A DNA stretch of 26,611 nt from Chloroflexota bacterium (GTDB lineage Bacteria > Chloroflexota > Dehalococcoidia > Lucifugimonadales > VGZR01): contig JAQBWG010000003.1 of the NCBI GenBank assembly GCA_027625225.1, forward strand, positions 1 through 26,611. Direction: 5' to 3'. The notes below the pieces were generated by a model that searched no databases, was not told the origin of the DNA, and was given only the letters and a program-made list of their open reading frames with translations. This document shows positions 6,641-14,315 of the stretch, piece after piece (positions within the stretch are counted from its first letter, which is position 1; the number at the start of each line of letters is the position of its first letter). The position numbers and the translations under genes were made by a program.

Positions 6641-9080
6641 TCGGGCCCTTTTTCTTCTTCTTGTCGTCCGACTTCTTGCTGAGGCTTTTCTCGTAGTCCT
6701 TTACCTTTTGGGCCATCTCTCGTAGTCGCTGCTCGACGAGTGAGTGAACGCTTTGTTTGGGGTAGGTGCCGTCCTTACGCTGTTTGCCCGCAACCACACC
6801 CGTAAGCACCTCGATGCCCTCGTCTATGTTCGACACCGCCCAGATATGGAATTTCCCCTTCTGTACCGCCTCAACCACCTCGTCGTTTAGCACTAGGTTT
6901 TTGACGTTGTCTTTGGGAAGCATCACACCCTGCTTGCCGGTAAGTCCCTTGGCCTTGCATACGTCGAAGAACCCTTCGACCTTGTGGAGGGCTCCGCCGA
7001 TGGCCTGCACGTCGCCTGACTGGTTCACCGAGCCGGTAACCGCGATGCCCTGCTCTATCGGCAGGCCGGATATTTCTGAAAGAAGCGCATAAAGTTCTGT
7101 AGACGAAGCGCTGTCGCCGTCTATTTCGCTATACGTTTGCTCGAATCCAATGCTCGCGGTAAGCGAGAGTGGCTTATCCTGGCCGTATTTCCCCTGGAGA
7201 TAGCCCTGCAGAATCAGGAACCCCTTATCGTGGATGCGTCCGCTGAGACGGGTTTCGCGTTCCACATTGACCATCTGACCTTTTCCCAGAGAGACCTTTG
7301 CGGTGATTTTGCTGGGCTTCCCAAAGGTATGATTACCGTCCGACAACACGGCCAGTCCGTTCACCTGTCCGACGACCTTGCCTTTCGTCGAGATGTGAAT
7401 CGTTCCGTCGTCTATAACCTCTTGCATCCGTTCTTCGATGAGACTTATCCGGTACAGCCGCTGGTCGAGCGCCTTTTTAACGTGCTCGCTCTTCACCACC
7501 TTGGACTTTGCTTTGCCCGCCCAGTGGTTTGCCTCAGTAAGCACGTCGGAGATCTCAAGGAATTGAGTTGTCAGCTTGTCCTGGTGCTGCACTAGGCGCG
7601 AAGAGTAGTCAATGATTCTAGCTACCCCGGACGCATCGAAAGGGCGGAGGCCCTTCTCTTTGGACTGGTCGGCAACGAAAGAAGCATATCTTTTCAGGTT
7701 CGCCGGAGTTCGCTTCATCGTTGCTTCAAAGTCCGCGGTTACTTTGAACAGCCGCTGAAAATCCTCGTCATGCACTTCCAGCAACCGCATGATACGGGGG
7801 CTTCCCACGATGACGATTTTGGCATTGAAGGGGATAGCTTCAGGACGTAGCGTTGCAGATGGAATGGAGCTTAGCTGTTCGCCTATGTTTTCTATCCGGA
7901 TTTCACCGCTGCGCAAGGTTCGTTTGAGCGTCTCCCACGAGAGAGGAGTGCCGAGAAGGTCACGGGCCTGAACTACCAGATAGCCGCCATTCGCCCGGTG
8001 TAATGCCCCGGGCTTCACCATCGTCAGGTCGGTGGCCATCGCCCCGAAATTTGCCTTGTATTCGATGCGTCCGAAGAGGTTGTAGTACGTGGGGTTGTTC
8101 TCAAAGATGACCGGAGCGCCTTTGCACAAGGTATTGTCGAGGAACGTGTTTAGGCGGTACTTCAGGAAGACGTCTTCGTCGCCTCTTCCCACTTGGGGCA
8201 TCGGGAATGGCGAGGCCTGTTCCTCAGCTGGTTTGAACACAACCGAGTTCTGGAGAATATCGCCTTCAACGTGTTCAAGGTAATTAACGATGTCCGGGAA
8301 CTTTTTGTACTTTTCCTGCAATTCGTTGACGATAGGGGAGAGTGTAAAGCGGACGATTTCGGTATCTACCTTGGCCTTCGCTTCGTTCGCTTCCTTCCCC
8401 AGGCGGCGTATGTCGGACATGAAATGGTTGACGATATGCTGAATGTTTTCCGCGCCTTTTCGAAGCGCTTCCTGTTGATCTTCCGTGAGGGCTGCGTACT
8501 CCTCTTGAGTTATGGCGCGCCCGTCCTTGACCGGAACGGGCGTAATGCCTGCCTGACCACTCGTTATGACAAATCCCTCAGCTAGAGAATCCTGCTCCAT
8601 CTTCTTGGTGAGTTCCTGACGGCGGGCTTCAATCCCCTTCATCGTTTCTTCTAAGCGATGAGCATAGTCGTCACTCTCGAAAGCTTTGGGTATTTCCTGG
8701 CTGCACTCGGTAACGAGATTCTCCATGTCCTTCCCGAACTCCACCAGCAACCCGCAAGGAAGACTGATCGCCTTGGGCTGAGCAGGGTCCTGAAAATTGT
8801 GCACATACCCCCAATCGTTCGGAGGCCTGCGGGTGAAGCCGATTTTGTTTAGCCGCTTTTTGAGGGCGGAGTTACGGCCGCTTCCTGCTGGACCGGCGAC
8901 GAAGAGATTGAAGCCCGGCGAGTCGATGCCTAGAGCCAGTTCGAGTGCACTGATCGCCCGCTCCTGACCGATGGTGTCCTCCAGCGGTACGATGTCATCC
9001 GTTGTTTTGAAGCCGAGCTTTTTCGGGTCGCAGACCTTTCGTAGCTGGTCTACCGGCACTTCGAGTCGTTTGATAGCCAT
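6627..9080 (-). CDS. LonC-like AAA/Lon (S16) protease, COG1067 family
   Basis: This 817-residue protein has an N-terminal AAA-like module, a long helical insertion (about 120-290) and a C-terminal S16 protease domain. The Lon Ser-Lys dyad is clear: Ser657 in DGDSASS and Lys700 in GGALHK, 43 residues apart as in E. coli Lon. The nucleotide-binding motifs are altered: the P-loop reads GPAGSGRN (63-70), with Arg69 in place of Lys, and the Walker B position reads GGYLVVQARDLL without acidic residues. This fits LonC-type proteases, where ATPase activity is reduced or lost, rather than classical Lon. The tail (about 800-817) is lysine-rich and probably binds nucleic acid or substrate. The ATG is preceded by AGGAG, and only eight bases separate it from the alanine dehydrogenase stop, so the two are probably co-transcribed. 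The likely role is cytosolic degradation of damaged or unfolded proteins. Confidence 0.92.
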   Translation of the reverse strand: MAIKRLEVPVDQLRKVCDPKKLGFKTTDDIVPLEDTIGQERAISALELALGIDSPGFNLFVAGPAGSGRNSALKKRLNKIGFTRRPPNDWGYVHNFQDPAQPKAISLPCGLLVEFGKDMENLVTECSQEIPKAFESDDYAHRLEETMKGIEARRQELTKKMEQDSLAEGFVITSGQAGITPVPVKDGRAITQEEYAALTEDQQEALRKGAENIQHIVNHFMSDIRRLGKEANEAKAKVDTEIVRFTLSPIVNELQEKYKKFPDIVNYLEHVEGDILQNSVVFKPAEEQASPFPMPQVGRGDEDVFLKYRLNTFLDNTLCKGAPVIFENNPTYYNLFGRIEYKANFGAMATDLTMVKPGALHRANGGYLVVQARDLLGTPLSWETLKRTLRSGEIRIENIGEQLSSIPSATLRPEAIPFNAKIVIVGSPRIMRLLEVHDEDFQRLFKVTADFEATMKRTPANLKRYASFVADQSKEKGLRPFDASGVARIIDYSSRLVQHQDKLTTQFLEISDVLTEANHWAGKAKSKVVKSEHVKKALDQRLYRISLIEERMQEVIDDGTIHISTKGKVVGQVNGLAVLSDGNHTFGKPSKITAKVSLGKGQMVNVERETRLSGRIHDKGFLILQGYLQGKYGQDKPLSLTASIGFEQTYSEIDGDSASSTELYALLSEISGLPIEQGIAVTGSVNQSGDVQAIGGALHKVEGFFDVCKAKGLTGKQGVMLPKDNVKNLVLNDEVVEAVQKGKFHIWAVSNIDEGIEVLTGVVAGKQRKDGTYPKQSVHSLVEQRLREMAQKVKDYEKSLSKKSDDKKKKKGPKKKK

Positions 9081-9088
9081 GGATTCTC

Positions 9089-10207
9089 CTATGAAGCGAT
9101 AGCCTTGATAGGCGGGACATATTCGTGGTTGAGAGCTCCTGCCACCGCCGGGTGCGTAACGTGGCCGTTGTACGTGTTTAATCCTAACGCCAAGGGATGC
9201 CCTTCGCGCACAATGCTATCAACGCCCACTTGAGCAAGCTTTATCAGGTAGTTATACGTCGTGTTGGACAGTGAAACGCTGGAAGTGTTCGCAACCATGC
9301 CAGGAATGTTGGTTACGGCATACATGGTTACTTTGCCATCCCGATACGTTGGTTTCGCTAAAGTGGTCGGTTTGACGCCTTCTACGGAGCCGCCCTGGTC
9401 AATCGCAACGTCTATCATGATGCTCTTTTCTTTCATGCCAGCGAGCATCTCCCTAGTGACCACTTTGGGAGCCTTGGCTCCGGGAATAAGCACCGAACTT
9501 ACCACTACATCGGCACGGGCCAGAAACTGAGAAAGTGCACCCGGTGTTGAAAACAGTCCTTTGATACTGCCCCTACTGATGTGTTCGATGTATCTAAGCC
9601 GTTCCAGATTCCGGTCGAAAACGGTCACCCGTGCTCCCAGACCCGTTGCGATGAGTGCGGCGTTAAAGCCGACCGTGCCTCCACCAACGACGATGAACCG
9701 GCACGCCTCTGTGCCGGGAACGCCGCCTAACAGTCGCCCCGAGCCGTCATAATCACTCTGGAGCAACCTCGCCGCGACCTGCGCAGCCAGCTTTCCGGCA
9801 ATCTCACTCATGGGATAGAGCAGAGGCAATGAGCCGTCTTTTTCCTGCACGGTTTCGTAAGCGATGCCGATGGTCTTAGTCTTGATAAGCGCTTCGGTAA
9901 CGGCGGGCTCGGCAGCGAGATGGAGATAGCAATATAGAATCAAGCCCTCGCGAAGTAACTCGAATTCCTCCGGCTGTGGCTCTTTGACCTTCACCACGAT
10001 GTCCGCCTGTTCGTACACGTCTGCGTGGTTAGGAACTATACCTGCGCCGGCGGCTGTATAGTCTTCGTCCTTAAAGCCTGCTCCGAGTCCAGCGCTCGAC
10101 TCGACGATGACCTTGTGTCCGGCTTTGACCACCGAATCTACTTTGTCGGGAGTGAGTCCGATACGTTGCTCACCGGATTTAACTTCTCTGGGAACGCCGA
10201 TTATCAA
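9089..10207 (-). CDS. ald: Alanine dehydrogenase
   Basis: This 372-residue protein is the usual length for the NAD-dependent enzyme that interconverts L-alanine with pyruvate and ammonia. The N-terminus MIIGVPREVKSGEQR contains Arg15; Lys75 sits in VVKVKEP and His96 in YLHLA, all expected for pyruvate binding and catalysis. The Rossmann motif VVGGGTVG lies at about 172-179, with the acidic residue of FDR after the next strand. MIDVAIDQGG supplies the catalytic Asp at about 270, and TNIPGMV matches the family. The start is TTG at 10207; a GGAGGTG ribosome binding site five bases upstream decides this. It lies 68 bases after the FAD/Fe-S dehydrogenase and eight bases before the LonC-like gene. 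With the hydroxyacid dehydrogenase upstream, it suggests use of pyruvate-level substrates for carbon and reducing power. Confidence 0.97.
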   Translation of the reverse strand: MIIGVPREVKSGEQRIGLTPDKVDSVVKAGHKVIVESSAGLGAGFKDEDYTAAGAGIVPNHADVYEQADIVVKVKEPQPEEFELLREGLILYCYLHLAAEPAVTEALIKTKTIGIAYETVQEKDGSLPLLYPMSEIAGKLAAQVAARLLQSDYDGSGRLLGGVPGTEACRFIVVGGGTVGFNAALIATGLGARVTVFDRNLERLRYIEHISRGSIKGLFSTPGALSQFLARADVVVSSVLIPGAKAPKVVTREMLAGMKEKSIMIDVAIDQGGSVEGVKPTTLAKPTYRDGKVTMYAVTNIPGMVANTSSVSLSNTTYNYLIKLAQVGVDSIVREGHPLALGLNTYNGHVTHPAVAGALNHEYVPPIKAIAS

Positions 10208-10275
10208 CGGAGCACCTCCGTAGCATAAAAACAGATATCAAGGTAAACGCGGTCATTATCGCACATACAATTTAC

Positions 10276-13200
10276 CTACGAGGACGGCTTGGGTTTGAGG
10301 GCGTCGGCGAGCACTTCGACGAGGTGTTTGGCACGTCGGCCTGTGCCATGTTCGATTTGCTGCCTGCAAGAGACCCCTTCCGTGACTACGACGGCGTCGT
10401 CTTCGTGGCTTCGTATCGCGGGAAACAGGCGGTCTTCAGCGATGGGCATGGATACGTCGTAGTGGCTCTTTTCGTAGCCGAACGAGCCGGCCATGCCGCA
10501 GCAACCAGCGTCTATTTCGATGACCTCGGTCTCAGGCAAGGAGCGCAATACATCCAGGGCGGGACGAGTGCCGACGAGTGCTTTCTGATGGCAGTGGCCG
10601 TGGAAAAGTATCTTCGAGGGAGCGGACTTGAACGGAATGTTGCCTAATGTTGCCTTTTCCTGGGCTAAAAACTCTTCGATAAGTAGGGATTTGGATGCCA
10701 GGAGGCTGTTTTGTAGCTGACCTGAATGTTGCCCCGATGATGTCTTTTGATGCCCTGCGAGGTCGGAATAGTCGTCTTTGAACATGGTGAGGCAACTGGG
10801 TTCGAGTCCGACGATTTTGGCGCCGCGGTCGAGGTAGGGTTGGGCGAGGGCGATGTTGGCGTCGGCGCTCTTTTTTGCTTTGTCTATCATGCCGGAGGAG
10901 AGCATGGGGCGGCCGCAGCACTTCCACGGCGGGACGACGACTTCGTAGCCGAGCGCTTCGAGGAGTTCGACGGCGGCGCGGCCCAGTTCGGGGTGATTGT
11001 AGTTGGTGAAGGTGTCGTTGAAGAGTAGTACCTGCCCACGAGTTTCGACAGGTGTCTTATCGTTTCTTGAAGTGTTATTGGCACGGGCGCGTAGCCACTG
11101 GTAGAAAGTCTGGGAGGCGAATGCGGGGAGCTTGCGGCGGCGGTCTATGCCGACGTACTGTTCCATGATTTCGCCTATGACTTTGGAGCCGAGCATCCAG
11201 TTGGATAGGGGTGCGAAGAAGGAGCCGAGGCGGCTAACGGCGGCGATGTTCCCCATTATGCGCTTTTGCAGCGGGCGGCCGTTGGCTTTGTAGTAGCGGT
11301 CGAGGAACTCGTATTTGAGCTTGGCCATGTCGACGTTGGAGGGGCATTCGGCTTTGCAGGCCTTACACTCCAGACACAGGTCGAGGACGTCGTGGGTGCG
11401 CTTGCTGGTAAGCGAATTTAACGGAAGCGCGCCGGAGATGGCGGAGCGGAGGGCATTGGCGCGGCCACGGGGGGAGTGCTCTTCGTCGCGGGTGGCCATG
11501 AACGATGGGCACATGGTACCGACGTGGGTTTTGCGGCAGGCGCCCTGCCCGTTGCACTGTTCGATGGCGGCGGCGAAGCCTCCTTCGCGCTCAAAGGAGA
11601 AGCCGGTGTGTACGTCGGCGGTACGGTATCTGGGGTTGATGCGGAGGTTTTCTGTCATGGGCGGGCTATCGACGATCTTGCCGGGGTTCATGATGCCGTT
11701 GGGGTCGAAGGCCTTCTTCACGCGGCGGAAGGCTTCGTATAGGCGGGTGCCGAACATCTTCTCGTTCCAGGGGCCACGGACGAGGCCGTCGCCGTGCTCG
11801 GCGGATAGCGAGCCGCCGAATTCCAGGACGAGGTTGGATACGTCTCGCATGATGTGCACCATGCGGCCTACGCCCTCATCGTTCTTGAGGTTGATGAGCG
11901 GACGGATGTGGAGACAGCCAACGGAGGCGTGGCCGTAGTAGCCGGCCTCGGTGTGGTGGGCGCGGATGATTTCATCGAAGCGTTCGACGAAGCGGGGGAG
12001 GACTTCGGGGGCGACGGCGGTGTCCTCCACGAAAGGGATGGGCTTGGCGTCGCCTTTGACGTTCATCATCAGGCCGAGTCCGGCCTTGCGGACAGCCCAC
12101 ACGCGGGCCTGGTCGGCGGGTTTCATCAGGCGGGTGGTGGCGTAGCCGAGGCGTCCGCGTTGCATGCGGGCCTCAAGGGCGTCGAGTTGGGCGCCCAGTT
12201 CAGACTCGGTATCCCCGATGAACTCCACGGCGAGGACATCGGAGGGGGTGCCCTGCACGAAGTCGAGCAGGCGGGAGTATTCGAGGTTGTCGCGGGCATT
12301 GTTGAGAATCATGGAGCCGATGTGCTCGACGGCGGAGGGGTTCAGTTCAAGGGTGGCCACGGTGGCCTCCATCGCCTCGATGAGGCCGTTGAAGTGGACG
12401 ACGGCGACGGCGCGCATCTTGGGGCGGCGGACGAGTTTCAGCTTGGCCTCGGTGAGGGTGAACAGGGTACCCTCGGCACCGACGGCGAAGCTGGCCATGT
12501 CAAACTCCTGCCGTGGTTCGACAGGCTCACCACGAACGGGATTAAAGGCCTTTGCCAAAATGTCGAGGTTGTAGCCCCCGACGCGGCGCATGATTTTGGG
12601 GAAACGGGCGGCGACCTCGTCGCGCTCGGTGCGGCCGATGTCCATGAGTTCGCGATAGATGTGGCCTTCGAGTCCTTCTAACTCGGTCTTCTTCAGGAAT
12701 TCAGCGGGTTTGAGAGGTGCGAATTTGGTACGGGTGCCGTCAGAGAGAATGACGGATAGTTCGTGGACGTTGTCGGAGGTCTTCCCCCAGATGATGGAGT
12801 GGGAGCCGCAGGAGTTGTTGCCGATGGCGCCGCCGATGTTGCCGCGGTTGGAGGTGGAAGGGTCGGGGGTGAAGAGCAGGTTGTGGGGTACGAGATGGCG
12901 GTTGAGTTCGTCGAGGATGATGCCGGGCTGGGCGCGCACCCACTGTTCTTCGGGGTTGACCTCGATGACGTTGCGGAGGTGCTTGGAGAAATCTATCACG
13001 ACAGCGCGCCCGACGGTCTGTCCGGCGAGGCTGGTGCCGCCGCCGCGAGGCAGGACGGGGACGTTGTGCTTGTTGGCGGTCTCAATCACGGCGAGGACAT
13101 CGTCGGTGGTTTTGGGGATGACGACGCCGAGAGGGACGATCTGGTAGATGGAGGCGTCGGTGGAGTAGAGGAGGCGGGATGTTGCGTCGAAGCGGACGTC

Positions 13201-13278
13201 GCCTGTGACGCGCTTTTTCAGTTCTTCGACGAGGTCGCGAGTGTCCGTTTCGTGTGCGGTTGCTTCGGCTACGGTCAT
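10276..13278 (-). CDS. FAD-binding and Fe-S dehydrogenase (YdiJ / D-lactate dehydrogenase type)
   Basis: This 1000-residue fusion oxidises a D-2-hydroxyacid and passes electrons to the respiratory chain. Residues 45-230 form the FAD PCMH domain (PRGGGTSLAGQTVG at 77-90, GNIGGAIGNNSCG at about 146-158). The FAD-oxidase C-terminal domain runs to about 545. A ferredoxin-like region follows, with GTMCPSF and CLECKACKAECPSN as cluster ligands. The end holds two CCG (heterodisulfide-reductase-like) segments with WKCCGRP, GHCHQK and DAGCCGMAGSFG. Length and order match E. coli YdiJ, a D-2-hydroxyglutarate dehydrogenase, and DLD-type D-lactate dehydrogenases; the substrate is not resolved. Residues 245-258 (FNPVRGEPVEPRQE) are encoded by a short REP-like repeat inserted in frame in a surface loop. 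No strong ribosome binding site precedes the ATG at 13278. A terminator separates it from greA upstream, so it probably has its own promoter. Confidence 0.93.
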   Translation of the reverse strand: MTVAEATAHETDTRDLVEELKKRVTGDVRFDATSRLLYSTDASIYQIVPLGVVIPKTTDDVLAVIETANKHNVPVLPRGGGTSLAGQTVGRAVVIDFSKHLRNVIEVNPEEQWVRAQPGIILDELNRHLVPHNLLFTPDPSTSNRGNIGGAIGNNSCGSHSIIWGKTSDNVHELSVILSDGTRTKFAPLKPAEFLKKTELEGLEGHIYRELMDIGRTERDEVAARFPKIMRRVGGYNLDILAKAFNPVRGEPVEPRQEFDMASFAVGAEGTLFTLTEAKLKLVRRPKMRAVAVVHFNGLIEAMEATVATLELNPSAVEHIGSMILNNARDNLEYSRLLDFVQGTPSDVLAVEFIGDTESELGAQLDALEARMQRGRLGYATTRLMKPADQARVWAVRKAGLGLMMNVKGDAKPIPFVEDTAVAPEVLPRFVERFDEIIRAHHTEAGYYGHASVGCLHIRPLINLKNDEGVGRMVHIMRDVSNLVLEFGGSLSAEHGDGLVRGPWNEKMFGTRLYEAFRRVKKAFDPNGIMNPGKIVDSPPMTENLRINPRYRTADVHTGFSFEREGGFAAAIEQCNGQGACRKTHVGTMCPSFMATRDEEHSPRGRANALRSAISGALPLNSLTSKRTHDVLDLCLECKACKAECPSNVDMAKLKYEFLDRYYKANGRPLQKRIMGNIAAVSRLGSFFAPLSNWMLGSKVIGEIMEQYVGIDRRRKLPAFASQTFYQWLRARANNTSRNDKTPVETRGQVLLFNDTFTNYNHPELGRAAVELLEALGYEVVVPPWKCCGRPMLSSGMIDKAKKSADANIALAQPYLDRGAKIVGLEPSCLTMFKDDYSDLAGHQKTSSGQHSGQLQNSLLASKSLLIEEFLAQEKATLGNIPFKSAPSKILFHGHCHQKALVGTRPALDVLRSLPETEVIEIDAGCCGMAGSFGYEKSHYDVSMPIAEDRLFPAIRSHEDDAVVVTEGVSCRQQIEHGTGRRAKHLVEVLADALKPKPSS
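12513..12540. repeat. REP-like intragenic repeat
   Basis: GTGGTTCGACAGGCTCACCA continuing into CGAACGGG, with GTTCG (12516-12520) and CGAAC (12533-12537) as inverted ends. This core is a familiar dispersed short repeat in many bacterial genomes, where its in-frame reading gives peptides such as PVRGEPVEP. Here it lies within the FAD domain coding region of the YdiJ-type gene without breaking the frame. Only one clear copy is in the window; a weaker relative may lie at 18625-18646. Confidence 0.65.
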
Positions 13279-13302
13279 AGACCGTATGGTAGCTGAATGG
13301 AG

Positions 13303-13320
13303 CTAGGGTTTCATCCCTAG
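13303..13320. other. Perfect 6-bp hairpin in the leader of the FAD/Fe-S dehydrogenase gene
   Basis: CTAGGG (13303-13308), loop TTTCAT, CCCTAG (13315-13320). It sits between the greA terminator and the dehydrogenase start, about 25 bases before the ATG on the minus strand. It could be an operator or a leader RNA hairpin; there is no T tract to suggest termination. Confidence 0.4.
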
Positions 13321-13325
13321 AAATG

Positions 13326-13351
13326 AAAAGGCCCGCAGATGCGGGCCTTTT
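13326..13351 (-). terminator. Rho-independent terminator after the greA-like gene
   Basis: AAAAGGCCCGC (13326-13336), loop AGAT, GCGGGCCTTTT (13341-13351): an 11-bp perfect stem with a T run on both strands, so it can act in either direction. It lies 25 bases past the greA-like stop and ends the polA-MFS-greA direction of transcription before the FAD/Fe-S dehydrogenase. Confidence 0.9.
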
Positions 13352-13376
13352 CGGTTTGGTATCGGTGATTTGAAGG

Positions 13377-14201
13377 TTATCTGGAGACTTTGACGATGAG
13401 TAACTGCTGTGTCCCGCGAGGGGTTTCGACTCTGACTTCCTGGCCAGCGTGCTTGCGGTGGATGGCTTTGCCGACCGGAGAGACGTCGGAGATGCGGCCT
13501 TCGAGCGGGTTGGCCTCGGCTGCGCTTACCAGGGTGTAGTTTTGCGACTTGCCGGACTCGGTGTCCTTGACGACGACCTTGGAGCCGACGCGGACGATGG
13601 AGTCTTTCTTGGCCTTGGAGTAGTCAACGACGCGAGCGTTCTTGAGCTGGCCGTCGAGTTGGCGGATGCGGGACTCGACGAGTCCCTTTTGTTCGCGGGC
13701 GGCCTCAAGGGGCGCGTTCTCCCGAACGTCCTTGTCCTGGGCGGCCTTGTGGATGTCTTCGGAGAGAGAGCTACTTTCTTCCTTGAGTCGGGCAAGCTCT
13801 TTTATGAGTTGTGCGTGACCTTCGGAGGTCATTTCGTCGCCTTTTTCCTGGGTAACAGACTCGCCACTTTGAGAACCGCGCGTCTTGGATTTACGGATAC
13901 GAACGTGCTGGGCAAGGTTTTGCTCCAGGCGTCCTTTTTTCTTCATGTGAGAGAGGAAATTGCGTACGACTTGCAGACGTTCGGCTGCCTGTGGGGAGGC
14001 GCCTCCGGCGGCCATCCGCTCGGAGTAGTCGCCGATTTCGGACGGGGCAATCTGGTGGAATGGCCGTTCGACTCCACACCATTGCGCAAAGCGCTGAAGT
14101 TCGAGATGGGTTGCCGGGTCTTTACCCTTGGTCTTGGCTTCGCTGAGATAGAGTCCGATGGCTTCGACAAGGGTGAATGTCTGTTGTTCTTCTTGAACCA
14201 A
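13377..14201 (-). CDS. GreA-family transcription elongation factor with N-terminal integrase SAM-like domain
   Basis: From TTG at 14201, which has GAGGAG eight bases upstream, the protein is 274 residues; a TTG at 14240 in the same frame has no ribosome binding site. Residues 5-103 resemble the SAM-like core-binding domain of tyrosine recombinases (LVEAIGLYLSEAK, then VVRNFLSHMKKKGRLEQNLA), with no catalytic recombinase domain. Residues 123-192 are a GreA coiled coil (TSEGHAQLIKELARL, then DVRENAPLEAAREQ). The tip acids Asp158 and Glu161, which stimulate transcript cleavage by RNA polymerase, are retained. Residues 197-274 are the FKBP-like C-terminal domain (ISDVSPVGKAIHRKHAGQEV). Ordinary GreA is about 158 residues, so the N-terminal 115 residues are an addition. 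It may couple RNA polymerase rescue to DNA binding. It lies downstream of the MFS gene and before a strong terminator. Confidence 0.85.
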   Translation of the reverse strand: MVQEEQQTFTLVEAIGLYLSEAKTKGKDPATHLELQRFAQWCGVERPFHQIAPSEIGDYSERMAAGGASPQAAERLQVVRNFLSHMKKKGRLEQNLAQHVRIRKSKTRGSQSGESVTQEKGDEMTSEGHAQLIKELARLKEESSSLSEDIHKAAQDKDVRENAPLEAAREQKGLVESRIRQLDGQLKNARVVDYSKAKKDSIVRVGSKVVVKDTESGKSQNYTLVSAAEANPLEGRISDVSPVGKAIHRKHAGQEVRVETPRGTQQLLIVKVSR

Positions 14202-14315
14202 GCTGCACACTCCTCGACTACTTTTGGCGAAATTTTCCAACGCGTCGTGACGGGCGGTGTCGACAACGGGTGGAAAATGCTCTGTTATTCATAGTAGTCA
14301 ACGCCGGATGCAGTG

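Noticed and set aside
11035..11060. Second REP-like copy in the dehydrogenase gene (TTTCGACAGG)
   Set aside because: Only about nine bases match the core of the clear copy at 12513-12540 and the inverted ends are missing.
11854..12681. 275-residue plus-strand open frame inside the FAD/Fe-S dehydrogenase
   Set aside because: Very Gly/Asp/Val/Glu-rich antisense product typical of GC-rich genes; the opposite strand has the full set of FAD and Fe-S motifs.
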